DNA of 64,000 nt, taken from Opitutia bacterium (GTDB lineage: Bacteria > Verrucomicrobiota > Kiritimatiellia > CAIQIC01 > Lenti-01). The translations under genes and the position numbers were made by a program. The stretch covers positions 1-64,000 of the forward strand of contig SABN01000003.1 of assembly GCA_009928955.1 (NCBI GenBank), read 5' to 3'. The notes under the pieces are model-generated. The model had not been told where the DNA came from and ran no database searches. It worked only from the letters and a program-made list of their open reading frames with translations. Positions 34,393 through 41,803 of the stretch are shown piece after piece; the first letter of the stretch is position 1, and each line of letters starts with the position of its first letter.

Positions 34393-36407
34393 AGACCGCC
34401 CCCCGGATCGCGGTGGTGGTGGGCACCCGGGCGCAATTGATCAAGGTGGCGCCCGTCATGCGCCTCTTGGAGCAGCGGGGCATTCCCTATTGGTTTGTTT
34501 TCACCGCGCAGCACCGGGAGACCATCGACGCCATCCGCGCCAACTTCGGGATCAAGGCCCCCGATTGCACGCTGGCGGCGGGCCCGTCCGAGGCCAAAAC
34601 CATCCGCCTGTTCGGGGGCTGGGCGTGGCGGGCGTTCTGGGCGTTGTGGTTTCGGCGGCGCGCCCTCATCCCCTTTCGCGGCGGCATCGTGCTCAACCAC
34701 GGCGACACGGCCACCTGCCTGTGGGGCACCCTGCTCGCGCGCCTGACCGGCAACCAGGCGCTGCATCTCGAAAGCGGCTTGCGGTCGTTCCATCTGTTCA
34801 AGCCGTTTCCCGAAGAACTGATTCGGCTGCTCACGTTTGCGCTGACGACCGTCTATGCCTGCCCGAACGAATGGGCGCGGCAGAACCTCCGGCGTTACCG
34901 CGGGGTCAAGCTCAACACCGAGCTCAACACCCTGTACGATTCGGTCCAACTGGCGCTGGCCGGGGGCGCCACCGCCGCGCTCCCGGCGTCGCCCTACGTC
35001 GTGGCGAGCATTCACCGGTTTGAAAACATCTTCGATCCCGCGGCCTTTCGCCGGGTCCTGGACCGTCTGGAGCAGATCGCCGCGACGAGGGACGTCGTTT
35101 TCGTCGAGCATCCGGCGACGGCGCGGCAACTGGATCGGCTGGGCTTGCGCTCCCGGCTGGCCTTGAATCCCCGGATCACCGTTGCCCCCCGGCGCGATTT
35201 TTTTGAATTCATCCAGCTGATTGCGCATGCCGAATTCGTGGTGACCGACGGGGGCTCGAACCAAGAGGAACTGTCCTACCTCGGGAAGCCCACGTTGATC
35301 ATGCGCCACGCGACGGAGCGCCGGGAGGGACTCGGGGAAACCGCCGTTCTTTCGGAATTCGATCCGGCCCGGATCGACGACTTTTGCGCCCGCTACGCGC
35401 AATACCGCCGCCCGCCGCTGGTCGCGGCCCCGGCGCCCTCGGCGATCGTGGTCGACTGGCTGGTTGCCCAGGGCTTTGCGGCGCCGGCGGAGAGCAAAAT
35501 CACCCTGCGTCCCGCTTTCTGGCGGACCGCCTCGTTGCTGATCCTGTTCGGGCTGGTGGCGGGATACATCGGCCGCCACGCCGCCGAGCTGCGGGAACAC
35601 CTCCAAAACTTCAGGCCGGAATACGTGCCCGGGCTGATGGCGACCGCGCTCGCCAGCATCGTTCTCAACGGGCAGATCATGAACCGCCTGGTGCGTCAAT
35701 TCGACGTGCGGCTCCGTCCCTGGGAATGGATCGGCCTCACGGCGGCGGGATCCCTGGGGAGCTATCTGCCGGTGCCGCAGGCCGGGGCCATCGTGCGGGG
35801 CCTGTATCTGAAGCGGGTCCATCAATTGCCCTATGACACCTTTACCGCGACCGTCCTGGTGACCTACGCGATGATGCTGCCGGCCATCGGCATCCTCGGG
35901 TTGCTTGGATTGGCCGGGATGCGCTTCCATGGGCTGGCGGCGCCGCAGCCGTTGTGGTTCCTGTTTGCGGGGCTGGCGGCCAGCGTGGCGCTGTTCAGCC
36001 CGCTCCTCGGGATGTTGCGGCCCTGGCGCCGGCTGCAGCGCTTCCAAGCGGGAATGGCCACGCTGCTGCAACACCATATCCTGGGGCGGATGGCGCTGTT
36101 GCAGGTGGCGCAACTGCTGCTGACCACCCTGGCGCTTTGGCTGTCCTTCCGGACCTTGGGCGCGCCGCTGGGGTGGGACGGCAGCCTGATGCTGGGCCTG
36201 CTTTCGAATGCGGCGGGCATTGCCAACGTCACGCCCGGCAATCTGGGCGTCACGGAAAGCGCCAATGCCTTGGGCGCATATTTCCTGGGCGGCAATCCGC
36301 ACTTGGCGGTCGTGGCCTACTCGGTCTACCGCGTGGCCAGCATCGGCGTGCTGAGCGGCGTCAGCTTGGTTTTCCTGTGGCGGTGGCGCAAGCGGGACCG
36401 CGCATGA
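34389..36407 (+). CDS. fusion: UDP-N-acetylglucosamine 2-epimerase (WecB-like) + flippase-like (UPF0104/LPG-synthase TM) domain
   Basis: A 672-residue protein. Residues 1 to about 360 are a WecB-type non-hydrolysing epimerase: 'VVVGTRAQLIKVAPVMRLLE', 'LNHGDTATCLWG' (Asp), 'LHLESGLRSF' (Glu), 'FPEELIRLL' (Glu, Arg), 'SIHRFEN' (His) and 'VTDGGSNQEELSYLGKPTLIMR'. Residues about 366-672 contain seven or eight helices of the lysylphosphatidylglycerol-synthetase/UPF0104 flippase-like family ('IVLNGQIMNRLVRQFD', 'GSYLPVPQAGAIVRGLYLKR', 'ANVTPGNLGVTESANALGAYFLGG', 'YRVASIGVLSGVSLVFLW'). The two parts are in one uninterrupted frame. The 4-bp overlap with the previous gene fixes the start. It probably makes ManNAc-type sugars at the membrane. 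Confidence 0.85.
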   Translation: MKTAPRIAVVVGTRAQLIKVAPVMRLLEQRGIPYWFVFTAQHRETIDAIRANFGIKAPDCTLAAGPSEAKTIRLFGGWAWRAFWALWFRRRALIPFRGGIVLNHGDTATCLWGTLLARLTGNQALHLESGLRSFHLFKPFPEELIRLLTFALTTVYACPNEWARQNLRRYRGVKLNTELNTLYDSVQLALAGGATAALPASPYVVASIHRFENIFDPAAFRRVLDRLEQIAATRDVVFVEHPATARQLDRLGLRSRLALNPRITVAPRRDFFEFIQLIAHAEFVVTDGGSNQEELSYLGKPTLIMRHATERREGLGETAVLSEFDPARIDDFCARYAQYRRPPLVAAPAPSAIVVDWLVAQGFAAPAESKITLRPAFWRTASLLILFGLVAGYIGRHAAELREHLQNFRPEYVPGLMATALASIVLNGQIMNRLVRQFDVRLRPWEWIGLTAAGSLGSYLPVPQAGAIVRGLYLKRVHQLPYDTFTATVLVTYAMMLPAIGILGLLGLAGMRFHGLAAPQPLWFLFAGLAASVALFSPLLGMLRPWRRLQRFQAGMATLLQHHILGRMALLQVAQLLLTTLALWLSFRTLGAPLGWDGSLMLGLLSNAAGIANVTPGNLGVTESANALGAYFLGGNPHLAVVAYSVYRVASIGVLSGVSLVFLWRWRKRDRA

Positions 36408-38524
36408 GTCCGGGGTGGACCAGCTTGCTGTTGGCGTTGCGCATCGTCTCGCTGGGCGAGGTGTGGGTGGCCTGGCCCGCCGGCATCGGCGGGCGGTGGC
36501 GGATGGCGGACGGCCTGGACCGGCTGGGGCTCGTGGTCGTGCTGGGGCTGTTGCTGAATCTGCTGCCCGCGCTGGTGTTGGCGCCCCTCGGGGTGTGGAC
36601 GCCGGCCGGGGATTGGGTGGCGTGGGGATTGTGGCTGGGCGCGGGCGCCTGGCGGGTGCGCGGGACGCTGGGCTTGCGCGCGCGCGCGCGGTCCGCCGGC
36701 TTGGCGTTTGCGGCGGTGGGGATGACGGCGCTGGTCGTCCTGCTCTTGCCGACGCGATCCGAATGGTGGGCGGGGGGATGGGATCCGGGCCTGTATCAGA
36801 ACAACGCGCGCGCCATCGCCGCCCGCAACGGCCTGCAGCCGGCGCGTCAGACCGTCTACGCGGCGATGACCGAAGCGGAACGGACCTTGGTCAGCCAGTC
36901 GGCGGACACCTATCCCGAGGCTCTTCCGGGGGTGCCGATTCAATTGTCAGACGGAGCCCTGCCGCTGTTCTTTTTTCATCTGACCCCGATCTGCGGCGCG
37001 TGGTTTCATCGCTTGGGCGGCTCGGATCTGTTGAACCGGATGCCGGGGATGTTGGCGCTGCTGGGGCTTTGGCCGGTCTATTCGTTGTTGCGCCGGCTGG
37101 GGCTGCGCCGTTGGCGACCCGTGGCGGGGGTCGCGTTGTGGTGCTTGGCGCCCATGTGGTGGTACCAGCAGGCGATTCCCACCACGGAGCCTTTGTACAT
37201 GCTGCTCCTGTGCGGCGGCCTGCTCTTTTACGTGCAGGCCGCCGCCGCGCGCGCAACGTGGCCGCTGGCGGCGGCGCTCTGCTTGTTGGCCGCCACGATC
37301 AACCACCTCAACTTTTGGGTGGTGGGCAGCGTTCTCCTGCTGGTTGCGGCGGGAGGCGAAGCGGCGGCGCGACTTCCGGGACGTTTGGGCCGGGTGGGGT
37401 TGGGCGTGGCCGCCTTGGCGGCCGGGGCGGCCTGGGACATGGTGTTTGCCCAAACCACGATCCACAAGCTGCACGCCAAGGACGGTGTCTTGTGGTTGGT
37501 GCTGGTCCCGGCGGTGGCCCTCAGCAGCTTGGCGCTCCTATGGGCGTGGCGACCTCTGCCCTCCCGGTGGGTCGCGCGGGCCAGTCGCGCCGCGCGGTGG
37601 ATTTTTGCCGGGGGGGCGGTCGGTTTGGCGGTGTTGGTTGTCGCGCTGAGCGTGCCGGCTGCGCGCGACTTCTGTTTTCGGGGGGTCGATCTGGTTCCCG
37701 GCGCCAGGAATGTCTTGCTTCGGTTCGACCGGCTGTTGGCGTTCCACGGCGCGGCCACCTTCCTGCTGGTCGGGATGGGAATGGGGTGTGCCGCTTGGGA
37801 TCGGCGGCCTTCTCGCCGGGCGTTGCGCCTGGTTGTGCTGGGGTTGGGGCTGGTCATGGCGCTTTTCTTGGTCAACGGCGGAGTGGCCCCCATCTATCCC
37901 TGGGCCCTGCGCCGGTATGTGATCGTGGCGGTGCCGTTCATGGCGCTGACCCAGACCTATGGAATCATCCGGCTGGTGGAAAGTTGGCGGCGCATTCCGC
38001 TGGTTTGGCGCGGGCTGGGTTGTCTGCTGATAGGCTTGGCCCTGGTTGGCGGGGTGGAAAACAGCGTGGCGGCCTGCCGGGTGGGCGACTACCGGGGGTT
38101 GTCCGAGCTGCTTCAGGATTGGGATGCGCATCTGGAACCGGGCGATGTGGTCGTCGCGGACGATCCGCGCTGGGGCACCCCGCTGCTGCTGGCCTATGGA
38201 CGGGATGTGCTGGACGGCAAGCGCCTGTGGGAAAGTTCGGAGCCCGGATTCCAGGCGGACTATCTCCGGATGCTGCGGCGCCTGCAGCGGGAGGAAGGGC
38301 GGCGGGTGCTGTGGCTGACCAGCACCGCGGACGGGCTGGGGGTGTATCCGCTGGACATCGGTCCGGTCCTGCCGGTGCTTGAGAACAGGCCCTTCGTCTA
38401 TCGCACCGTGGTTCACAGCGCGCGCGCGGACCACTTCGAAACGCGCGGAAACCGGCGCGTGTTCGGCCTCTACGAATGGCCGGCCGAGCGGGCCGCCGAT
38501 CCCGTCCCGTCCCCGGCGGAATAG
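36404..38524 (+). CDS. polytopic GT39-like membrane protein (putative GT-C glycosyltransferase)
   Basis: A 706-residue integral membrane protein with about 13 helices. The first loop reads 'WWAGGWDPGLYQNNARAIAARNGL', a DPG-x-Y acidic motif like that of PMT/ArnT enzymes, and 'INHLNFWVVGSVLLLVAA' and 'RRYVIVAVPFMALTQTYGI' resemble the later helices of the family. The C-terminal 170 residues are soluble ('LEPGDVVVADDPRWGTPLLLAYGRDVL'). ATG 36404 overlaps the upstream stop by 4 bp. Expected to glycosylate the glycan on the periplasmic side with a polyprenyl-linked donor. Confidence 0.65.
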   Translation: MSPGWTSLLLALRIVSLGEVWVAWPAGIGGRWRMADGLDRLGLVVVLGLLLNLLPALVLAPLGVWTPAGDWVAWGLWLGAGAWRVRGTLGLRARARSAGLAFAAVGMTALVVLLLPTRSEWWAGGWDPGLYQNNARAIAARNGLQPARQTVYAAMTEAERTLVSQSADTYPEALPGVPIQLSDGALPLFFFHLTPICGAWFHRLGGSDLLNRMPGMLALLGLWPVYSLLRRLGLRRWRPVAGVALWCLAPMWWYQQAIPTTEPLYMLLLCGGLLFYVQAAAARATWPLAAALCLLAATINHLNFWVVGSVLLLVAAGGEAAARLPGRLGRVGLGVAALAAGAAWDMVFAQTTIHKLHAKDGVLWLVLVPAVALSSLALLWAWRPLPSRWVARASRAARWIFAGGAVGLAVLVVALSVPAARDFCFRGVDLVPGARNVLLRFDRLLAFHGAATFLLVGMGMGCAAWDRRPSRRALRLVVLGLGLVMALFLVNGGVAPIYPWALRRYVIVAVPFMALTQTYGIIRLVESWRRIPLVWRGLGCLLIGLALVGGVENSVAACRVGDYRGLSELLQDWDAHLEPGDVVVADDPRWGTPLLLAYGRDVLDGKRLWESSEPGFQADYLRMLRRLQREEGRRVLWLTSTADGLGVYPLDIGPVLPVLENRPFVYRTVVHSARADHFETRGNRRVFGLYEWPAERAADPVPSPAE

Positions 38525-38584
38525 AAGGGGGGGGCTTGTGTTTTTCTTTCCAAGCGTTCGGGGGCGTAGTAGTCTGCAAGACCT

Positions 38585-39358
38585 ATGAACAAGGCGTTTT
38601 GCGCGACAAGCGAACAGATCCTGAAGCATCTGGTGGTGGTGGTGCCGGCGTTCAACGAGGAGGCCTCCCTGGGGGGCTTGCTGGCCGAGATCCGTTCGGC
38701 GCTGCCGCAGGTGCCGATCCTCGTGGTCAGCGATGGATCGAAGGACCGGACCGTGGACGTGGCGCGCGCCGCCGGGGTCCGGGTGCTGGATCTGCCGCAT
38801 AACATGGGGGTGGGCGGAGCCGTGCAGGCGGGCTTCCAATACGCGGTCCGCAACGGATTCGGCCATGTGCTGCGGATGGACGGCGACGGCCAGCATCCGC
38901 CCGCCGAGGCCATGAAATTGATCGCCCGGATGGCGGAAAGCGGCGCGGATCTGGTCGTGGGCAGCCGGTTCGGGGCGACCCGGGAATGCGTCAGCTCCCG
39001 CTTCCGCTATGCGGGCATCCGCACGCTGGCCTTGTTCCTGAGCCTGATCTGCCGCGCGCGGATTTCGGATCCCACCTCCGGATTCTGGCTGGTGAGCCGT
39101 CCGTTGCTGGACTATTTCGCCCGCTATTATCCGACCGATTATCCGGAGCCGGAGGCCGTGGCGTTGCTGCGCCGCCAAGGGTATTCCTTCGCGGAGGCGT
39201 CCGTGCGGTTCCGCGGGCGGCAGGCGGGGCAGTCGTCCATCGGCTTCGTGGATGCCCTCTACTACATGGTCAAGGTGGGGCTGGCCCTGCTGGTGGATCG
39301 GGTGCGGGAAGTGAATCCGCGCTTTGCCAAGCAGCGGCTGGAGGGGGCCGGAACATGA
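38585..39358 (+). CDS. GT2 family glycosyltransferase (DPMS/GtrB-like)
   Basis: A 257-residue soluble GT-A enzyme: 'LVVVVPAFNEEASLGGLLAEI', 'ILVVSDGSKDRTVDVARAAG', 'VLRMDGDGQHPPAEAMKL', 'VVGSRFG', 'ISDPTSGFWLVSRPLLDYFA'. This type typically makes polyprenyl-phosphate sugars and is commonly paired with a DUF2304 protein, which here follows as the N-terminus of the next gene (4-bp overlap). ATG 38585 is 60 bp after the preceding gene; those 60 bp are among the few real gaps in this half of the locus and may hold an internal promoter, though none could be defined. Confidence 0.9.
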   Translation: MNKAFCATSEQILKHLVVVVPAFNEEASLGGLLAEIRSALPQVPILVVSDGSKDRTVDVARAAGVRVLDLPHNMGVGGAVQAGFQYAVRNGFGHVLRMDGDGQHPPAEAMKLIARMAESGADLVVGSRFGATRECVSSRFRYAGIRTLALFLSLICRARISDPTSGFWLVSRPLLDYFARYYPTDYPEPEAVALLRRQGYSFAEASVRFRGRQAGQSSIGFVDALYYMVKVGLALLVDRVREVNPRFAKQRLEGAGT

Positions 39359-41664
39359 ACCTAAAGGAAATGACGGACGCCCTTCTGTTCTGGGTTTCCC
39401 AATGGGTGGGCGTGACCCTGCCGCTGGTCGTCACCTTGCTGGTCGGGTTGATGGCGTGCGTGGCGGCGGTGACCGCGCTGTGGACGCGGCGCATCCGGGT
39501 GGCGCCCGCCCTGCTGATCCTGTTTGCCGGCGTGTTCCTGGTGATGATCAGCTTGGACACCCGGATCCTGCACTGGCTGGTTTCGACCAGCTATCTGATC
39601 CGCATCCGGTTGGTCATGGGGTTGCTGAGCGTGTTGGTCATGGGCGTGACCTTCGAGGCGGTCCGCCGGTCCCGGCTCAAGGAGCGCTACGCCATCTTGT
39701 GGATGTTCACGGGCGGCGTGATCCTGCTGTGCGCGTTTTTCCCGGCCATCCTGGACTTCCTGACGGCGCTGCTGGGCATGCAATACGTGACGGCGGTCGG
39801 CGTGCTGATGTTCGTTTTTTTCCTGATGGTGCTGTTCCACATTTCGCTGGCGCTGTCGAACATCCAAGAGGACGAGACCGCCACGGCGCAACGGTGCGCC
39901 CAGCTGGAGGCCCGGCTGGAACAGTTGGCGGGCGAGTTGGCGGGTTCCCGTGGAGCGGGCGCCCTTGCGCCTCCGGTGACGCCGCCGGCTCCGTTCGCGC
40001 CGCCGGGCGAACCGGACCGCCCTGAATGCGGCCGGCGCATGTTGCGCGGGTTCGTGGTGGGCGTTCCGGTGTTGATCGCGGGGTTCGCCTTGGCGGTGCT
40101 GTGGTCCGGGTTCCGGGCTCCGCAGGCCATGGTGGGGGACGAGGTCACGCATTACCACATGCTGGTCCATCAGGCGGAGGTCTTGCCGGCGGCGACCTTC
40201 GAGTCGCACATTTCCACCGGATGGGGAGGGGCGGAAGTCCGCTGGTACCCCCACACCCATCTGTGGCATTATGCGGGCGCTTGGCTGTACCGATGGATTC
40301 CCGCCTTCGCCGTCATCCAGATCTACCAAGCGCTCTTCCTGGTCCAGCTCCTGTTGGCCGGGTTCTTCCTGATCCGCCGCCGGCCGGAGGCGACCACGCC
40401 GGCCATCTTGCTGTATCTGCTGGTGCTGGCTTCCTTGCCCGTCACCCTGATTTTTTCCATGACGTTCTATCAGGATGTTCCGGTCACCGCGCAGGTGGTG
40501 ACCGCCTTCTGCCTGCTGGACCGCCGCCGCTGGGTCTGGGCGACCGTCTTCATGATGGCGGCGCTCGGGGTCAAGGAAACCGCGATCCTGTTCCTGCCGG
40601 CCTTCATGCTGTTCCTGCTGCTCCAGCGGTGGGGCGCGGCCCGGGCGGAATCCCGCCTCGCGGTCCGCCTCGGCCGGGTGGCGCTGCCGCTGGCAGTGGC
40701 CGGCGTCCTGCTGTGGATGCCCATGAAGATTTCAGACCGTTTGCTCGAGCGCTACGGCGGCTACTATCCATTCGGGCAGTTGACCTCCCTCGCCAGGAAG
40801 GTGGCGGGTGGCCTCGCCCGTCCCGTCGCCGCACCGCCCCCGGCTCCGGCTCCGGTTTCCGGCGGCGGGGCGGCAGTGGACTCCCATCCGATCACCTCGT
40901 ACGAAGCGGAAATCATCGTCAACCATCCGGGCGATTTGCGGCAACCGATGAACTGGGTGCTCTATGGCGGCGTCCTGCTGTGGCTGGTCATCGGGCTGGG
41001 GCTGGCGCGCCGCCTCACGGGGTGGCGGGAGCCGGTGGGCTGGCGCACGCTCGGGCGGGATCAATGGCCTCTTTGGGTGGGCCTGTCCTATCTGGCGCCC
41101 ACGGCGTATTTGTTGAAGACCGCGCCGGACGCCCGGTTCTTCCTGCCGGCGGTTCCGTTCCTCCTGTTGCCGTTCGTGGAATCCTTCTCGCGGCTGCCCC
41201 GGCAGCGGATCTGGATGTCGCTGTGGGTGGCCCTCGCCATCGCGCAGTCCGGATTCGTGCTCTCGAAGGCCGTGCAGTTGCGGCAGGTGACCCCCGAACT
41301 GAAGGCGGGCATGGCCTATCTGAAAGACAATCCGCCGCCGCACAACCGCGTGTTCATGTACCCGGAAGGCAACTACCGCCTGTTTCCCGTCACGCACAAC
41401 TGGTACTTGCAGTACCGCCTGCGCGATTTCTGGCGGGGCGACAATGATTTCCGCCTGCGTTTGCTGGCCGAGAACCGGGTCGGAGGCCTCGTGGTGAAAA
41501 AGCATCTGGTGAGCCCGGTGGACGAGGCCCTCACGAACTTGGGCGTTTATCCGGACTATTTCGTGAGGGAAATCGAGGCGGATCCCCGGTTCCGCAAGGT
41601 GTTCGACAATCCGGCGGTGGCCATCTATGTATTCGACGCGTCGGGACCGCCGGTTCTGGACTAG
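39355..41664 (+). CDS. DUF2304 domain fused to GT-C type membrane glycosyltransferase
   Basis: A 769-residue protein. Residues about 15-190 match DUF2304: three helices with 'LRERYAILWMFTGGVILL'-like sequence (here 'RLKERYAILWMFTGG'), then 'FFLMVLFHISLALSNIQEDE' and a short coiled coil ('QRCAQLEARLEQLAGEL'). After a Pro-rich linker (202-215) a second polytopic part begins: 'GDEVTHYHMLVHQAEVLPAATF' is the acidic loop, with 'FLIRRRPEATTPAILLYLLVLAS', 'IFSMTFYQDVPVTAQVVTAFCLL' and 'APDARFFLPAVPFLLLPFVESFSRLP' typical of ArnT/PMT-like enzymes. The start overlaps the GT2 stop. The fusion physically links the GT2-DUF2304 donor-making pair to a GT-C user enzyme. Confidence 0.75.
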   Translation: MNLKEMTDALLFWVSQWVGVTLPLVVTLLVGLMACVAAVTALWTRRIRVAPALLILFAGVFLVMISLDTRILHWLVSTSYLIRIRLVMGLLSVLVMGVTFEAVRRSRLKERYAILWMFTGGVILLCAFFPAILDFLTALLGMQYVTAVGVLMFVFFLMVLFHISLALSNIQEDETATAQRCAQLEARLEQLAGELAGSRGAGALAPPVTPPAPFAPPGEPDRPECGRRMLRGFVVGVPVLIAGFALAVLWSGFRAPQAMVGDEVTHYHMLVHQAEVLPAATFESHISTGWGGAEVRWYPHTHLWHYAGAWLYRWIPAFAVIQIYQALFLVQLLLAGFFLIRRRPEATTPAILLYLLVLASLPVTLIFSMTFYQDVPVTAQVVTAFCLLDRRRWVWATVFMMAALGVKETAILFLPAFMLFLLLQRWGAARAESRLAVRLGRVALPLAVAGVLLWMPMKISDRLLERYGGYYPFGQLTSLARKVAGGLARPVAAPPPAPAPVSGGGAAVDSHPITSYEAEIIVNHPGDLRQPMNWVLYGGVLLWLVIGLGLARRLTGWREPVGWRTLGRDQWPLWVGLSYLAPTAYLLKTAPDARFFLPAVPFLLLPFVESFSRLPRQRIWMSLWVALAIAQSGFVLSKAVQLRQVTPELKAGMAYLKDNPPPHNRVFMYPEGNYRLFPVTHNWYLQYRLRDFWRGDNDFRLRLLAENRVGGLVVKKHLVSPVDEALTNLGVYPDYFVREIEADPRFRKVFDNPAVAIYVFDASGPPVLD

Positions 41665-41670
41665 GGGGCG

Positions 41671-41802
41671 ATGAACACCTCTTTTCGGCTGGGCGTCAAC
41701 GCGCGGGCCCATCTTCCGGGAGGGCCGGGTGTTTGGGGAAAGGCCGATTCCTCACGGCCGGCCAGCGGCCATCTGCGGCGGGAACGTCCGGCAGGTTCGT
41801 GA
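41671..41802 (+). pseudogene. 5' remnant of a GT4 glycosyltransferase gene
   Basis: A 43-codon ORF 'MNTSFRLGVNARAHLPGGPG...' beginning 6 bp after the preceding gene behind AGGGGG. Its first 20 codons match the N-terminus of the GT4 at 44206-45366 ('SLRLGVNALFYLPGEVGGSE'); 17 of 18 bases are identical over cggctgggcgtcaacgcg. After about residue 20 the similarity stops and the frame ends at TGA 41800. It looks like the broken start of a paralogous GT4 whose remainder was lost or displaced by the membrane protein gene that follows. A short leader peptide coupling translation to the next gene is an alternative. Confidence 0.55.
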
Positions 41803-41803
41803 A

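Noticed and set aside
38525-38584. Promoter before the GT2 at 38585
   Set aside because: A TTGTGT and a TAGTAG are present but 25 bp apart; no acceptable -35/-10 spacing was found.
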